DNA of 15,014 nucleotides, from positions 1 through 15,014 of the forward strand of contig CAMORE010000043.1 of NCBI GenBank assembly GCA_946623365.1. Reading direction: 5' to 3'. The notes below the pieces were generated by a model. It was not told where the DNA came from. It worked only from the letters and a program-made list of their open reading frames with translations, and searched no databases. The stretch is from an uncultured Acinetobacter sp. (GTDB lineage: Bacteria; Cyanobacteriota; Vampirovibrionia; Gastranaerophilales; Gastranaerophilaceae). A program made the position numbers and the translations under genes. Positions 1-6,914 of the stretch are shown here, in pieces; within the stretch, counting starts at the first letter, position 1; each line of letters opens with the position of its first letter.

Positions 1-177
1 GCCACTCTGCGATAATATGCTTAAAACAATGATTATTAAAGGCTTAACCCACCCTACAGTGTTCATATGTTCCAATAGGAATTTTGACTTTTTAGTCACC
101 TTCAAAAAATATTACTGATTTTTGCAAGTGTTGGTAATGTTGTAATAACTATCGTTAAAAAAAGTATTATTAAATTT
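1..177. other. left-edge region without a supportable gene
   Basis: Short open frames run off the left edge on both strands: plus 2-118 (38 codons to a TGA) and minus from an ATG at 66. Neither has a recognisable product. Bases 41-57 (GGCTTAACCCACCCTAC) resemble a sequence type common in dispersed bacterial repeats. Bases 87-98 form a small GACT-TTTT-AGTC hairpin. The region may be the edge of a repeat or mobile element, but I cannot show it. Confidence 0.3.
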
Positions 178-693
178 TTATCTCTCATTTACCCCAAATC
201 CTATTTTTGTTGGTTTTGTTCTATCCATTAGTAAATTTATAGCTTCGTTTATTCTATCAATTTCAGTGTTGTTGTCTTTTGCATATTGAAGAAAATATTG
301 CTTTAATTCTTGTATTTGTTCTTGCAAATCTTTATGCTCAATAGATAATTTTCTAATTTGAACAAAAGCTCTCATGATTTTGATGTTTACCGCAATCGCT
401 ATATCAGAATTTAGCAACCCTGAAAGCATTGCAACTCCTTGTTCCGTAAATACATATGGCATTTTACGAATACCTCCCCAACTTGAAGTCACATTTTGTG
501 ACTTCAAGTTGAGAAATTCTTCTTTTGTTAACTGAAACATAAAATCAGACGGAAACCTTTTTATGTTTCTTTTTACTGCTTGATTTAAAACTTTAGTTTG
601 CACTTGATACAATGTTGCTAAATCGCTATCAAGCATAACTTTTTGCCCTCTGATTTCATATATTAAATTCTGAATTTGTATTAAATTTTTCAT
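178..693 (-). CDS. ORF6N-domain (KilA-N-like) DNA-binding protein
   Basis: This 171-aa protein matches the ORF6N domain family over its first ~90 residues. It has the typical opening (IYEIRGQKVMLDSDLATLY), then VLNQAVKRNIKRFPSDFMFQLT, and further on PYVFTEQGVAMLSGLL. ORF6N domains occur in phage, plasmid and mobile-island proteins and are thought to bind DNA; their cellular role is mostly unknown. The C-terminal ~65 residues are charged and probably form a coiled coil (roughly residues 108-150), which may mediate oligomerisation. I chose the ATG at 693; an in-frame TTG two codons upstream (699) is possible, and neither has a clear Shine-Dalgarno sequence. A perfect 15-bp inverted repeat lies inside the gene (479-511). 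The gene stands alone, with no other phage gene visible. The family call is firm; the function is not known. Confidence 0.9.
   Translation of the reverse strand: MKNLIQIQNLIYEIRGQKVMLDSDLATLYQVQTKVLNQAVKRNIKRFPSDFMFQLTKEEFLNLKSQNVTSSWGGIRKMPYVFTEQGVAMLSGLLNSDIAIAVNIKIMRAFVQIRKLSIEHKDLQEQIQELKQYFLQYAKDNNTEIDRINEAINLLMDRTKPTKIGFGVNER
479..511. repeat. perfect 15-bp inverted repeat inside the ORF6N gene
   Basis: The arms CAACTTGAAGTCACA (479-493) and TGTGACTTCAAGTTG (497-511) are exact reverse complements separated by TTT. On the coding strand the repeat spells NLKSQNVTSSW, in a conserved part of the ORF6N domain. In DNA it could form a cruciform or be a dyad binding site; in mRNA it would be a strong hairpin. 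Confidence 0.9.
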
Positions 694-800
694 AAGCAAA
701 TTTTATCAAAATTTTAGCCTCTAATCAATAAATTATTTTAAATACTTTTAATGAATTCACTTTAAGTAATGTCTTCGCACTTTACTTTTAATTATACAAA

Positions 801-1343
801 TTACAGTTTTTTAGCAAATTCACATCCGCAATAATTTTGTCTGTATAAGCCGAGTTCTTTAGATAAATTGTTGGTTTTTAAGAATCCGTCTTTTTTCTTA
901 AAATCAATTGCAATATATTCTATTTCATCTGATAAGCTTTTTCCTATAGAGCTTATCTTATTAAAATTTTTATGAGGACTTATCACAAGAGATGTTGTAT
1001 ATTTTTTTATTCCGAGTTCTTTAGCTTTTTCTACAGTTTCTTTTAATCTTAATTCGATGCATTTATCACATCTTAGACCTCGTTCAAGCTCACTTTCGTA
1101 ACCCTTAACGTAATCAAGATATTTATTATGGTTATATTCTTCTATAACTAAATCTACCCAATGGTACATACATACAATTTTTTGAGCATTTAATCTTCTG
1201 TCAAACTCTTCTTTTGTATCTAAATTATGGTTACAAAAATAAACGACAGGCTCATATCCCAATTCCTTTAGTAAGGCAATGGGATATCCGGAGCAAATAC
1301 CGCAGCAAGCGTGGATTAGTATTTTATTTTCGTTTTGCGCCAC
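801..1343 (-). CDS. queH: epoxyqueuosine reductase QueH
   Basis: This 180-aa protein is the QueH (former DUF208) enzyme that reduces epoxyqueuosine to queuosine in the tRNA wobble position, the cobalamin-independent alternative to QueG. The family's cysteine signature is complete: HACCG with adjacent Cys13-Cys14 near the N-terminus, a C-x2-C pair (Cys92, Cys95) after ERGLR, and a C-x-C pair (Cys172, Cys174) in NYCGC near the C-terminus. QueH carries an iron-sulfur cluster and a redox-active cysteine pair; I do not assign individual residues. Length is normal for the family. The predicted start is GTG at 1343, inside the end of the upstream VKOR-DsbA gene, giving a 20-base overlap and probable translational coupling. 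It puts ten residues ahead of the HACCG motif, as expected. No other queuosine gene is nearby. Confidence 0.93.
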   Translation of the reverse strand: MAQNENKILIHACCGICSGYPIALLKELGYEPVVYFCNHNLDTKEEFDRRLNAQKIVCMYHWVDLVIEEYNHNKYLDYVKGYESELERGLRCDKCIELRLKETVEKAKELGIKKYTTSLVISPHKNFNKISSIGKSLSDEIEYIAIDFKKKDGFLKTNNLSKELGLYRQNYCGCEFAKKL

Positions 1344-2511
1344 GTGCTTCCAAAAACTCCTTTAACTCGTCATATTGCATAATACCGACTTTTTGTTCTC
1401 CGTTCACGTACATTGTAGGAGTGCTGTCAATATTAAGTTCATAAGTTCCTTTATCAATTGATGCTTTTAATTCTTTTTGGATTTCATCAGAATTCATATC
1501 CGCAAAAAATTTATCTTTATCAAGTCCTAATTTTTCTATTAATGGCAATAAGTGCTCATCATCAGTCGGTTTGTTTTCGTACAATAGAGAGCTCATACCC
1601 CAATAGTTGCCTTGTTTTTCAGCAGCTAAAGCCGCCTTTGCCATATAACAGGCTCCCGGATGCATATTGAAACTTATATCCGGATTGCAGGCTTTATCAA
1701 ACGGTATGTTGTGGTGAATAATTTTAATATTTTTGTACTCTTTTGCAGCTCTATGCAGCATAATATTATGAATATAACATAGCGGACAAACAAAGTCCGA
1801 ATATAGTTCTATTACAACATCAGCATTTTCAGCTCCCAATGTATTTCCGTTAATTTTATACGGATTTTCTTTCATTCTTATATATTTTTTAAGTTCCTGA
1901 GATTTTTTCACGTGCGGAACAAAGTTATTTGTAATTCCGCTGTAACTTAAAAAGGAAATTGTAAAAATTAGTAAAATTACAAATGTTTTTGGATATTTTT
2001 TAACTCCGTCTATAAAATCTAAAATTGTTATCTTAAAATTATTAAAATATTCTTTTATATTGTTTGCAGGAATTAGTGCTATTAAAAAATCTATGAAATA
2101 CGTAATTAAACAAAGAATACATATTTTTTTAATTCCATACAGGCTCATGCCGGCAAGAACCATAGAAATTATAAAAGCGATAGTGCCTAAAAAAGTTATA
2201 TATGACATCGGATTTTTAAAGACTTCCAAAAATTTTAAAAATCTGATATTTTTTAGCTTATCAACTATTGTTAAAAAGAACACAAATATATAAAATATCA
2301 TTCCCCAATAAGCGAGAGGGATTCCCAATACCTGCGCAACAGTTGTTCGTGCTGCTCCGTCACAATCAATAAAGTCGTTAATTGAACAAAAACTGGCAAG
2401 AGCATATTTTTCATAATTTGCAACATAATAAATCATTGCTAATTTAACAGTTAATGCAAATCCGAGTACTGTCAAAATTTGTATTACTAATTTCTTTTTA
2501 TCTATATTCAT
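1324..2511 (-). CDS. VKOR-DsbA fusion, membrane disulfide-bond-forming protein
   Basis: This 395-aa protein joins a vitamin K epoxide reductase (VKOR) membrane domain to a thioredoxin-fold DsbA-like domain, an arrangement known from cyanobacteria and relatives, where it makes disulfide bonds in exported proteins and passes electrons to quinone. The VKOR part (about residues 8-150) has several hydrophobic helices, the loop cysteines Cys42 and Cys50, and the quinone-proximal CILC pair (Cys131, Cys134). A further membrane segment (about 174-190) leads to the DsbA part, with active site CPLC (Cys242, Cys245) and the cis-proline motif TPT (Pro365). All redox cysteines are present, so it should be active, with the DsbA domain outside the cytoplasm. 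The ATG at 2511 has AAGGGAAG four bases upstream (2516-2523). Its end overlaps queH by 20 bases. Confidence 0.93.
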   Translation of the reverse strand: MNIDKKKLVIQILTVLGFALTVKLAMIYYVANYEKYALASFCSINDFIDCDGAARTTVAQVLGIPLAYWGMIFYIFVFFLTIVDKLKNIRFLKFLEVFKNPMSYITFLGTIAFIISMVLAGMSLYGIKKICILCLITYFIDFLIALIPANNIKEYFNNFKITILDFIDGVKKYPKTFVILLIFTISFLSYSGITNNFVPHVKKSQELKKYIRMKENPYKINGNTLGAENADVVIELYSDFVCPLCYIHNIMLHRAAKEYKNIKIIHHNIPFDKACNPDISFNMHPGACYMAKAALAAEKQGNYWGMSSLLYENKPTDDEHLLPLIEKLGLDKDKFFADMNSDEIQKELKASIDKGTYELNIDSTPTMYVNGEQKVGIMQYDELKEFLEARGAKRK

Positions 2512-2561
2512 AAAACTTCCCTTTAAAAAACTGTAAAAAAAGAGTATTTCATTACTAATTC

Positions 2562-2653
2562 TAGTATATAATAATCTTTTTTCAATAATATAAATACCTA
2601 TATATACTAACCCGCAGAGAGTAGTATAAACAGGTTAGATAATTTATATACTA
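2562..2653. repeat. four alternating TAGTATA/TATACTA heptamers in the intergenic region
   Basis: The gap upstream of the VKOR-DsbA gene holds TAGTATA at 2562-2568, TATACTA at 2603-2609, TAGTATA at 2622-2628 and TATACTA at 2647-2653, alternating in orientation. The outer pair extends to a 10-bp inverted repeat (TAGTATATAA/TTATATACTA). A CTAACC...GGTTAG pair (2607-2612 and 2633-2638) is nested inside. The leftmost copy reads TATACT on the minus strand and could be the -10 of the VKOR gene. The copies could be operator half-sites or only several AT-rich promoter elements. Confidence 0.5.
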
Positions 2654-2656
2654 CAC

Positions 2657-3556
2657 TTAGTTTTTATTCGTTTTGTCTGATGTTAAATTAGATAAAATAA
2701 CGCCGCTTATCATAAAAATACATCCTGTTATTTCTTTTAAAGTTAGTGTTTCTCCAAGAATTAAAACTCCGCCTATAACCGCAAAAACCGACTCTAAGCA
2801 TAAAATAAGCGAAGCTATAATCGGGAGAGTATATTTTTGTCCGTATATTTGAAGAGTGTATGCAATTCCGCAAGTTACAACACCTGCATAAAAAATAGGA
2901 ACTTTACACGCAAAAACAGCATTAATATCTACTTTTTCAAATAATAAAACTAAAAGAGATGATAAAATTCCAACTACAAAAAACTGAAAACAAGAAGCTT
3001 TGACAGGATGTACGATTCTTGAATAGTAGTTGACAACCATGATATGCACAGCGTACAAAAAAGCGCTTAATAACAGTAATAAATCATAAATATTGAATCC
3101 CAAACCTGCTTTATAACATAATAAATACAGACCGATAAAAGCAAGAATAACGCTTATAATAATTTTTTTATTTAATTTTTCACCCAAAAGAATTGTAATT
3201 ATAGGAACAAAAATAATATAAAGAGCAGTGATAAAACCGCCTTTTCCTGCACCAACGAATTGCATGCAGTACTGTTGAACAGTCATTGCAAGAAATAATG
3301 CAGTTCCGCATGCAATGCCGGCTCTTGCTAAATTGATGTGCTGCATTCTTTTTCTTCTCTCGCTCCTCTTGTCAGGATGAGAAACTTTTACCCACAAAAT
3401 TACAGGAATTAAACTCACTCCGCCCAGAATACTTCTTATCATATTAAAAGTAAAAGGACCTATATATTCCATGCCTGCTCTTTGTGCAACAAAAGAAAGA
3501 CCCCAAATAAGCGCAGTTAAAAATAATGCTGTATTTGCAAATAATTTTTTCTTCAT
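2657..3556 (-). CDS. EamA/DMT-family transporter
   Basis: This 299-aa protein is very hydrophobic, with about ten predicted membrane helices arranged as two EamA halves, which places it in the drug/metabolite transporter superfamily of inner-membrane carriers. The first half opens with FLTALIWGLSFVAQRAG and ends near residue 167 (LLGEKLNKK followed by a hydrophobic helix). The second half ends with a matching ILGETLTLKEITG and helix, near residues 250-290. Such proteins move amino acids, nucleotides or other small metabolites, and the substrate cannot be read from the sequence. A basic cytoplasmic loop (HPDKRSERRKRM, about residues 60-71) fits the positive-inside rule. Length is typical. The ATG at 3556 has only a weak AGGG upstream. 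It stands between the epimerase and VKOR genes with gaps of over 100 bases on both sides, so it is probably its own unit. Confidence 0.9.
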   Translation of the reverse strand: MKKKLFANTALFLTALIWGLSFVAQRAGMEYIGPFTFNMIRSILGGVSLIPVILWVKVSHPDKRSERRKRMQHINLARAGIACGTALFLAMTVQQYCMQFVGAGKGGFITALYIIFVPIITILLGEKLNKKIIISVILAFIGLYLLCYKAGLGFNIYDLLLLLSAFLYAVHIMVVNYYSRIVHPVKASCFQFFVVGILSSLLVLLFEKVDINAVFACKVPIFYAGVVTCGIAYTLQIYGQKYTLPIIASLILCLESVFAVIGGVLILGETLTLKEITGCIFMISGVILSNLTSDKTNKN

Positions 3557-3671
3557 TTGAATCCCTATAGTTAAAATTGTATAAGAAATTTACGTTTTTG
3601 TAAAATTGTGCTGTGTTATATTTTTACGTATAGTTTGTTGTGCATCAGAAGTTTTAACCAACGAAAAAAAA

Positions 3672-4625
3672 TTATATTTTTGAACTATTTTCAGAGTATT
3701 TAGAATTTATTGCGGATAGCATTTTTTCTGCTGAAAAATCCAAGTTTGAGCTGACGTGATGAACAGCATAAAATGTCGGATCAAAAATCGGATCTTTCTT
3801 TTTTAAAAGATTAGAAATTGTTGTTGAGATAAAACCGATACCTTTTCCGACCCATAGGGGCAAATATATATTATAAAATTTTTTATCAGGAAAATATTTT
3901 TTTGCTACAGCTCTATAATATTCATCAATTGTTGTTTTTTGAGGGTCTATAATCGTTATTGCTTCTCTGTCAAATTTATCTGTTTCGCTTACTGCAACAA
4001 TTGTTTTGGCTACATTTTTTACATTGGCCAACGGCCATCTGCATTTTCCTTTCCATTTTCCGAAATGAACAATAAACGGAGAACTTTCTAGAAATTCAAC
4101 AACTCTTCTTTCCAGTGTCAAATCGCCTTCTCCCCATACTGCTGCGGGACGGATTATAACATAGTTTTTACAATTTTCTCTAAGCCAGTTTTCTGACATT
4201 ATTTTATATCTCGGATAAGGATTTTTTGGATATTCGACAAGCGGAGTATTTTCATCTGCGTTTTTATGGTCTTTTATTCCATAAACATCACTTGTTGATA
4301 CATAAACAATTTTTTCTTTTGGTAAAGACGAAAGGTATTTAATTGGCTCAAAGTTAAGTTTTCTGAATGTTTCATCAGAGCCGATATCTTTAGCTAATCC
4401 TGCAACATGTGCAACAATGTCTATTTTTTCGGAAAATTGTGACATAAATTCAGCATTTGTAACATCACCTCGAACAACTTCTACGTTGTTAAGATTGTAT
4501 AGTTCGTTTGGGATATTGTGGTGAACTAACGCTAAAACCTTCCACCCTGCTTCGGAATAAGCTTTAACGACATTAAGTCCTATGAAACCTCCGGCACCTG
4601 TTACCAGTACAACTTTACCTGTCAT
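3672..4625 (-). CDS. NAD(P)-dependent epimerase/dehydratase (extended SDR)
   Basis: This 317-aa protein is an extended short-chain dehydrogenase/reductase. The dinucleotide-binding motif TGAGGFIG is at residues 9-16, the aspartate of the RGDVTN motif follows beta-strand 3, the catalytic serine lies in VYVSTSDVYG (about residues 107-116) and the catalytic Tyr137-x3-Lys141 pair is in YPRYK. Family members epimerise, reduce or dehydrate nucleotide sugars or act on sterol-like substrates; the C-terminal half, which sets substrate choice, shows nothing specific to me. I start it at the ATG at 4625 rather than at an in-frame ATG 16 codons upstream, because GGAGGGA lies five bases upstream (4631-4637) and the Rossmann fold then begins at the normal distance. 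No sugar-pathway neighbours are visible. It is divergent from the UPF0210 gene. Confidence 0.88.
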   Translation of the reverse strand: MTGKVVLVTGAGGFIGLNVVKAYSEAGWKVLALVHHNIPNELYNLNNVEVVRGDVTNAEFMSQFSEKIDIVAHVAGLAKDIGSDETFRKLNFEPIKYLSSLPKEKIVYVSTSDVYGIKDHKNADENTPLVEYPKNPYPRYKIMSENWLRENCKNYVIIRPAAVWGEGDLTLERRVVEFLESSPFIVHFGKWKGKCRWPLANVKNVAKTIVAVSETDKFDREAITIIDPQKTTIDEYYRAVAKKYFPDKKFYNIYLPLWVGKGIGFISTTISNLLKKKDPIFDPTFYAVHHVSSNLDFSAEKMLSAINSKYSENSSKI

Positions 4626-4754
4626 TATTTTCCCTCCGTTTAAAATTATAAAACAATCTAATATTAATGACAAATAGGTTATAGTAACAAAATGGTCAAA
4701 AATACAAGCAATTATAATTCATTTTATAAAACAAGTTTATTAAATCACAAAATA

Positions 4755-4763
4755 TGCTATACT
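4755..4763 (+). promoter_or_regulatory. extended -10 promoter (TGcTATACT) for the UPF0210 gene
   Basis: TG at 4755-4756, one base, then TATACT at 4758-4763 is a near-perfect extended -10 element. Transcription would start about 6-8 bases downstream, at or beside the ATG at 4771. There is no convincing -35, as is usual for extended -10 promoters, and no Shine-Dalgarno sequence before the ATG. The mRNA is therefore predicted to be leaderless or nearly so. Confidence 0.6.
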
Positions 4764-4770
4764 ATATTTA

Positions 4771-6138
4771 ATGACTATTTTTGATGAAAATTTAATTTTA
4801 GAAACAATAAACATGATAAAGCTTCACAATTTTGATATAAGAACTGTGACGCTGGCTTTGAGCTTAAGAGATTGTGCTTCGGAAAATATTAATACAGTAT
4901 GTGATAAGATTAAATACAAACTTGATAAATATGCATCAAATCTTGTTAAATATGCTCAAGAAATTGAAAATGATTATTCTATCCCAATCGTTAATAAACG
5001 TATTTCCGTTACACCAATCTCTGTTATTGGTGAATCTTGCAAGGAAAAAGATTATTTAAAAATTGCTAAAACTCTTGATAACAGTGCAAAAAACTTAGGT
5101 ATAGATTTTATTGGCGGATATTCCGCACTTGTTGAAAAAGGCTGTACTCAGGGTGATAAATATTTAATCGAATCTATTCCTGAAGCCTTAGCATCTACAG
5201 ACAGAATGTGCTCCTCCGTTAACGTTGCAACCTCAAAAGCAGGAATAAATATGGATGCCGTTTTAAAAATGGCTGAAATAATTAAAAAATCAGCAGAACT
5301 TACAGCAGAAAAAGACGGAATCGGTGCTGCAAAACTTGTTGTTTTTTGTAATTCCGTCGGAGATAATCCGTTTATGGCAGGAGCATATTGCGGATATGGA
5401 GAGCCTGAATGTGCATTGAATATCGGTGTTTCCGGTCCTGGGGTTGTAAGAGCGGCTATTCAGGATTTAGACCCTAATGCTGATTTAGGTTTATTATCAA
5501 ATAAAATAAAACAGACTGCATATAAAATAACCGGCTGCGGTGAACTTGTAGGAAGAAGGCTGGCAGATAGACTAAACATTCCGTTTGGTGTAATAGACCT
5601 TTCTCTTGCTCCGACTCCGGCTGTGGGTGACAGTGTTGCTCAAATTTTTCAGGTTATGGGACTTGAGCATGCCGGAGCACATGGAACAACGGCAGCTCTT
5701 GCAATGCTGAACGATGCTGTTAAAAAGGGTGGCATTATGGCAAGTTCATATGTAGGAGGATTGTCCGGCGCTTTTATTCCGGTATCTGAAGATGCAGGAA
5801 TGATAGAGGCAGCGTCAATAGGTTGTCTGACGTTTGATAAATTAGAAGCTATGACATGTGTTTGTTCTGTCGGACTCGATATGATAGCAATTCCGGGCGA
5901 TACACCTGATTCAACAATAGCGGGAATGATTGCGGATGAAATGGCTATCGGTATGATTAATAAAAAAACAACCGCCGTCAGAATTATTCCTGCACCAAAT
6001 AAAAAAGTTGGTGATAAAATAATATATGGAGGCTTACTTGGTGAAGCTCCAATAATATCAGTTAACAAATTTTCCTCTGAAAATTTTGTAAAACGAGGCG
6101 GACGAATACCTGCACCAATTCACAGTTTAAATAATTAA
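4771..6138 (+). CDS. UPF0210 / DUF711 (PFL-like) family protein
   Basis: This 455-aa protein is a full-length member of UPF0210 (DUF711), a conserved cytoplasmic family distantly related to pyruvate formate-lyase-type folds and without an established reaction. Recognisable stretches are RISVTPISVIGES, GGYSALVEKG, ASTDRMCSSVNVATSKAGIN, FCNSVGDNPFMAGAY, GVSGPGVV, PTPAVGDSVA and the glycine-rich end (KRGGRIPAP). Length matches the family (about 450 residues). In many bacteria the gene is preceded by a small ACT-domain protein (UPF0237); here the upstream neighbour is a divergent epimerase, so that partner is missing locally. Transcription probably starts at the ATG itself, because no ribosome binding site is visible and an extended -10 lies directly upstream. 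The next gene begins nine bases after its stop, so they are probably co-transcribed. Confidence 0.92.
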   Translation: MTIFDENLILETINMIKLHNFDIRTVTLALSLRDCASENINTVCDKIKYKLDKYASNLVKYAQEIENDYSIPIVNKRISVTPISVIGESCKEKDYLKIAKTLDNSAKNLGIDFIGGYSALVEKGCTQGDKYLIESIPEALASTDRMCSSVNVATSKAGINMDAVLKMAEIIKKSAELTAEKDGIGAAKLVVFCNSVGDNPFMAGAYCGYGEPECALNIGVSGPGVVRAAIQDLDPNADLGLLSNKIKQTAYKITGCGELVGRRLADRLNIPFGVIDLSLAPTPAVGDSVAQIFQVMGLEHAGAHGTTAALAMLNDAVKKGGIMASSYVGGLSGAFIPVSEDAGMIEAASIGCLTFDKLEAMTCVCSVGLDMIAIPGDTPDSTIAGMIADEMAIGMINKKTTAVRIIPAPNKKVGDKIIYGGLLGEAPIISVNKFSSENFVKRGGRIPAPIHSLNN

Positions 6139-6147
6139 AGGATAGAT

Positions 6148-6489
6148 ATGGCTACATTTAAAGATTTAGAAGACAATTTACGTTCTTACATTATTCAAGA
6201 ACAATCTGATGCTCACAACGTCAGAACAGTTAACATTGCTAAATACAATAACGTAAAAATTTGGATGGATTTAACAAAATACCAACAAGCACACTTCTTT
6301 GTCAGGATATCAATATCCGAAGCTGTATTTGCTCTTGGCGATTGCTCTAAACTTAATGGTGGTCTAGGTTATGAAGAACGCTTTATATACAAATGGTTTG
6401 GCAGAATCGGCATTAAAGATAAACTTCATGAATTATGGGATACTGCACAAAAGGCGAGTAGAGTAGTTGATAATTCAACTGATGATTAA
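6148..6489 (+). CDS. conserved-looking hypothetical protein, 113 aa
   Basis: I do not recognise this 113-aa soluble protein. It starts nine bases after the UPF0210 stop with a good ribosome binding site (AAAGGA at 6137-6142, overlapping the end of the upstream gene), so it is almost certainly expressed with it. It has no signal peptide, membrane helix or cysteine cluster. It is rich in aromatic and charged residues, with a mixed alpha/beta look: KIWMDLTKYQQAHFFVRISI could form beta strands, followed by a glycine-rich turn (NGGLGYEE) and a helical end (IKDKLHELWDTAQKAS). Its stop codon overlaps the stop of the convergent YkgJ-like gene (shared bases 6486-6489, TTAA). The good start site, spacing and codon use support a real gene; the function is unknown. 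Confidence 0.8.
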   Translation: MATFKDLEDNLRSYIIQEQSDAHNVRTVNIAKYNNVKIWMDLTKYQQAHFFVRISISEAVFALGDCSKLNGGLGYEERFIYKWFGRIGIKDKLHELWDTAQKASRVVDNSTDD

Positions 6490-6914
6490 CGAAACATTTT
6501 ATTTTTATAGGTTTTGTTTTTAACTTTTTCAAAAACTTCTTCAAAGCTTTCTATCGGAATAAGCTTATATCCGCAATGCTCTGCAAGAGTACCGCCCATT
6601 GCAAAGAGTTCTTCTTGAGGATATCTTCTGCATATCCCCGGACGTTTTTTATGAATTTTACATTTGTTTGTGTCTTTATCTAAATTTTCACATTCAAAAA
6701 CAAGTCCAGTTTCATCTTTATCAATAATTTTTAAATATGTATAAAACGGATGTAATTTCTTTAATTCTTCAAACTCAGATTCTGTTTGAATTACATGCTT
6801 ATGTTTAACATATATTTTTTGACAGCATCTGCCGCAAGCATTACAAGAACCTGTTCTGTAATACTTTCTGTGTAAAATATACAAATAATACCATTTTTTT
6901 ATTTTTTTAAACAT
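6486..6914 (-). CDS. YkgJ-family cysteine-cluster protein
   Basis: This 142-aa protein belongs to the YkgJ / zinc- or iron-chelating CxxCxxCC family (UPF0153-like). The family motif CNACGRCC is at residues 24-31 (Cys24, 27, 30, 31), and further conserved cysteines follow at 75, 85, 95 and 114, within CENLDKDTNKCKIHKKRPGIC and AEHCGY. The K.C.IH..RP..CR.YP block is typical. The cysteines are thought to bind a metal or Fe-S cluster; the biological role of the family is not settled. The N-terminus is basic and aromatic (KKIKKWYYLYILHRKYY), perhaps for membrane or nucleic-acid contact. Its start lies 8 bases inside the end of the TPR gene, so the two are translationally coupled. Its stop overlaps that of the convergent 113-aa gene. 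Confidence 0.88.
   Translation of the reverse strand: MFKKIKKWYYLYILHRKYYRTGSCNACGRCCQKIYVKHKHVIQTESEFEELKKLHPFYTYLKIIDKDETGLVFECENLDKDTNKCKIHKKRPGICRRYPQEELFAMGGTLAEHCGYKLIPIESFEEVFEKVKNKTYKNKMFR

Noticed and set aside
41..57. GGCTTAACCCACCCTAC, similar to sequences in dispersed bacterial repeats
   Set aside because: A single short match at the edge of the window without a second copy or defined ends; too little to call a mobile element.
764..787. Imperfect hairpin AAGTAA...TTACTT downstream of queH, considered as a terminator
   Set aside because: The stem is weak and AT-rich and is not followed by a T-run in the direction of queH transcription.
4626..4673. N-terminal extension of the epimerase to an upstream ATG at 4673
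   Set aside because: The extension would cover the strong GGAGGGA ribosome binding site of the ATG at 4625 and places an unusual segment before the Rossmann fold.
5649..6068. 139-aa open frame on the minus strand inside the UPF0210 gene
   Set aside because: The UPF0210 frame is a clear full-length family member; the antisense frame is a shadow with no recognisable domain.
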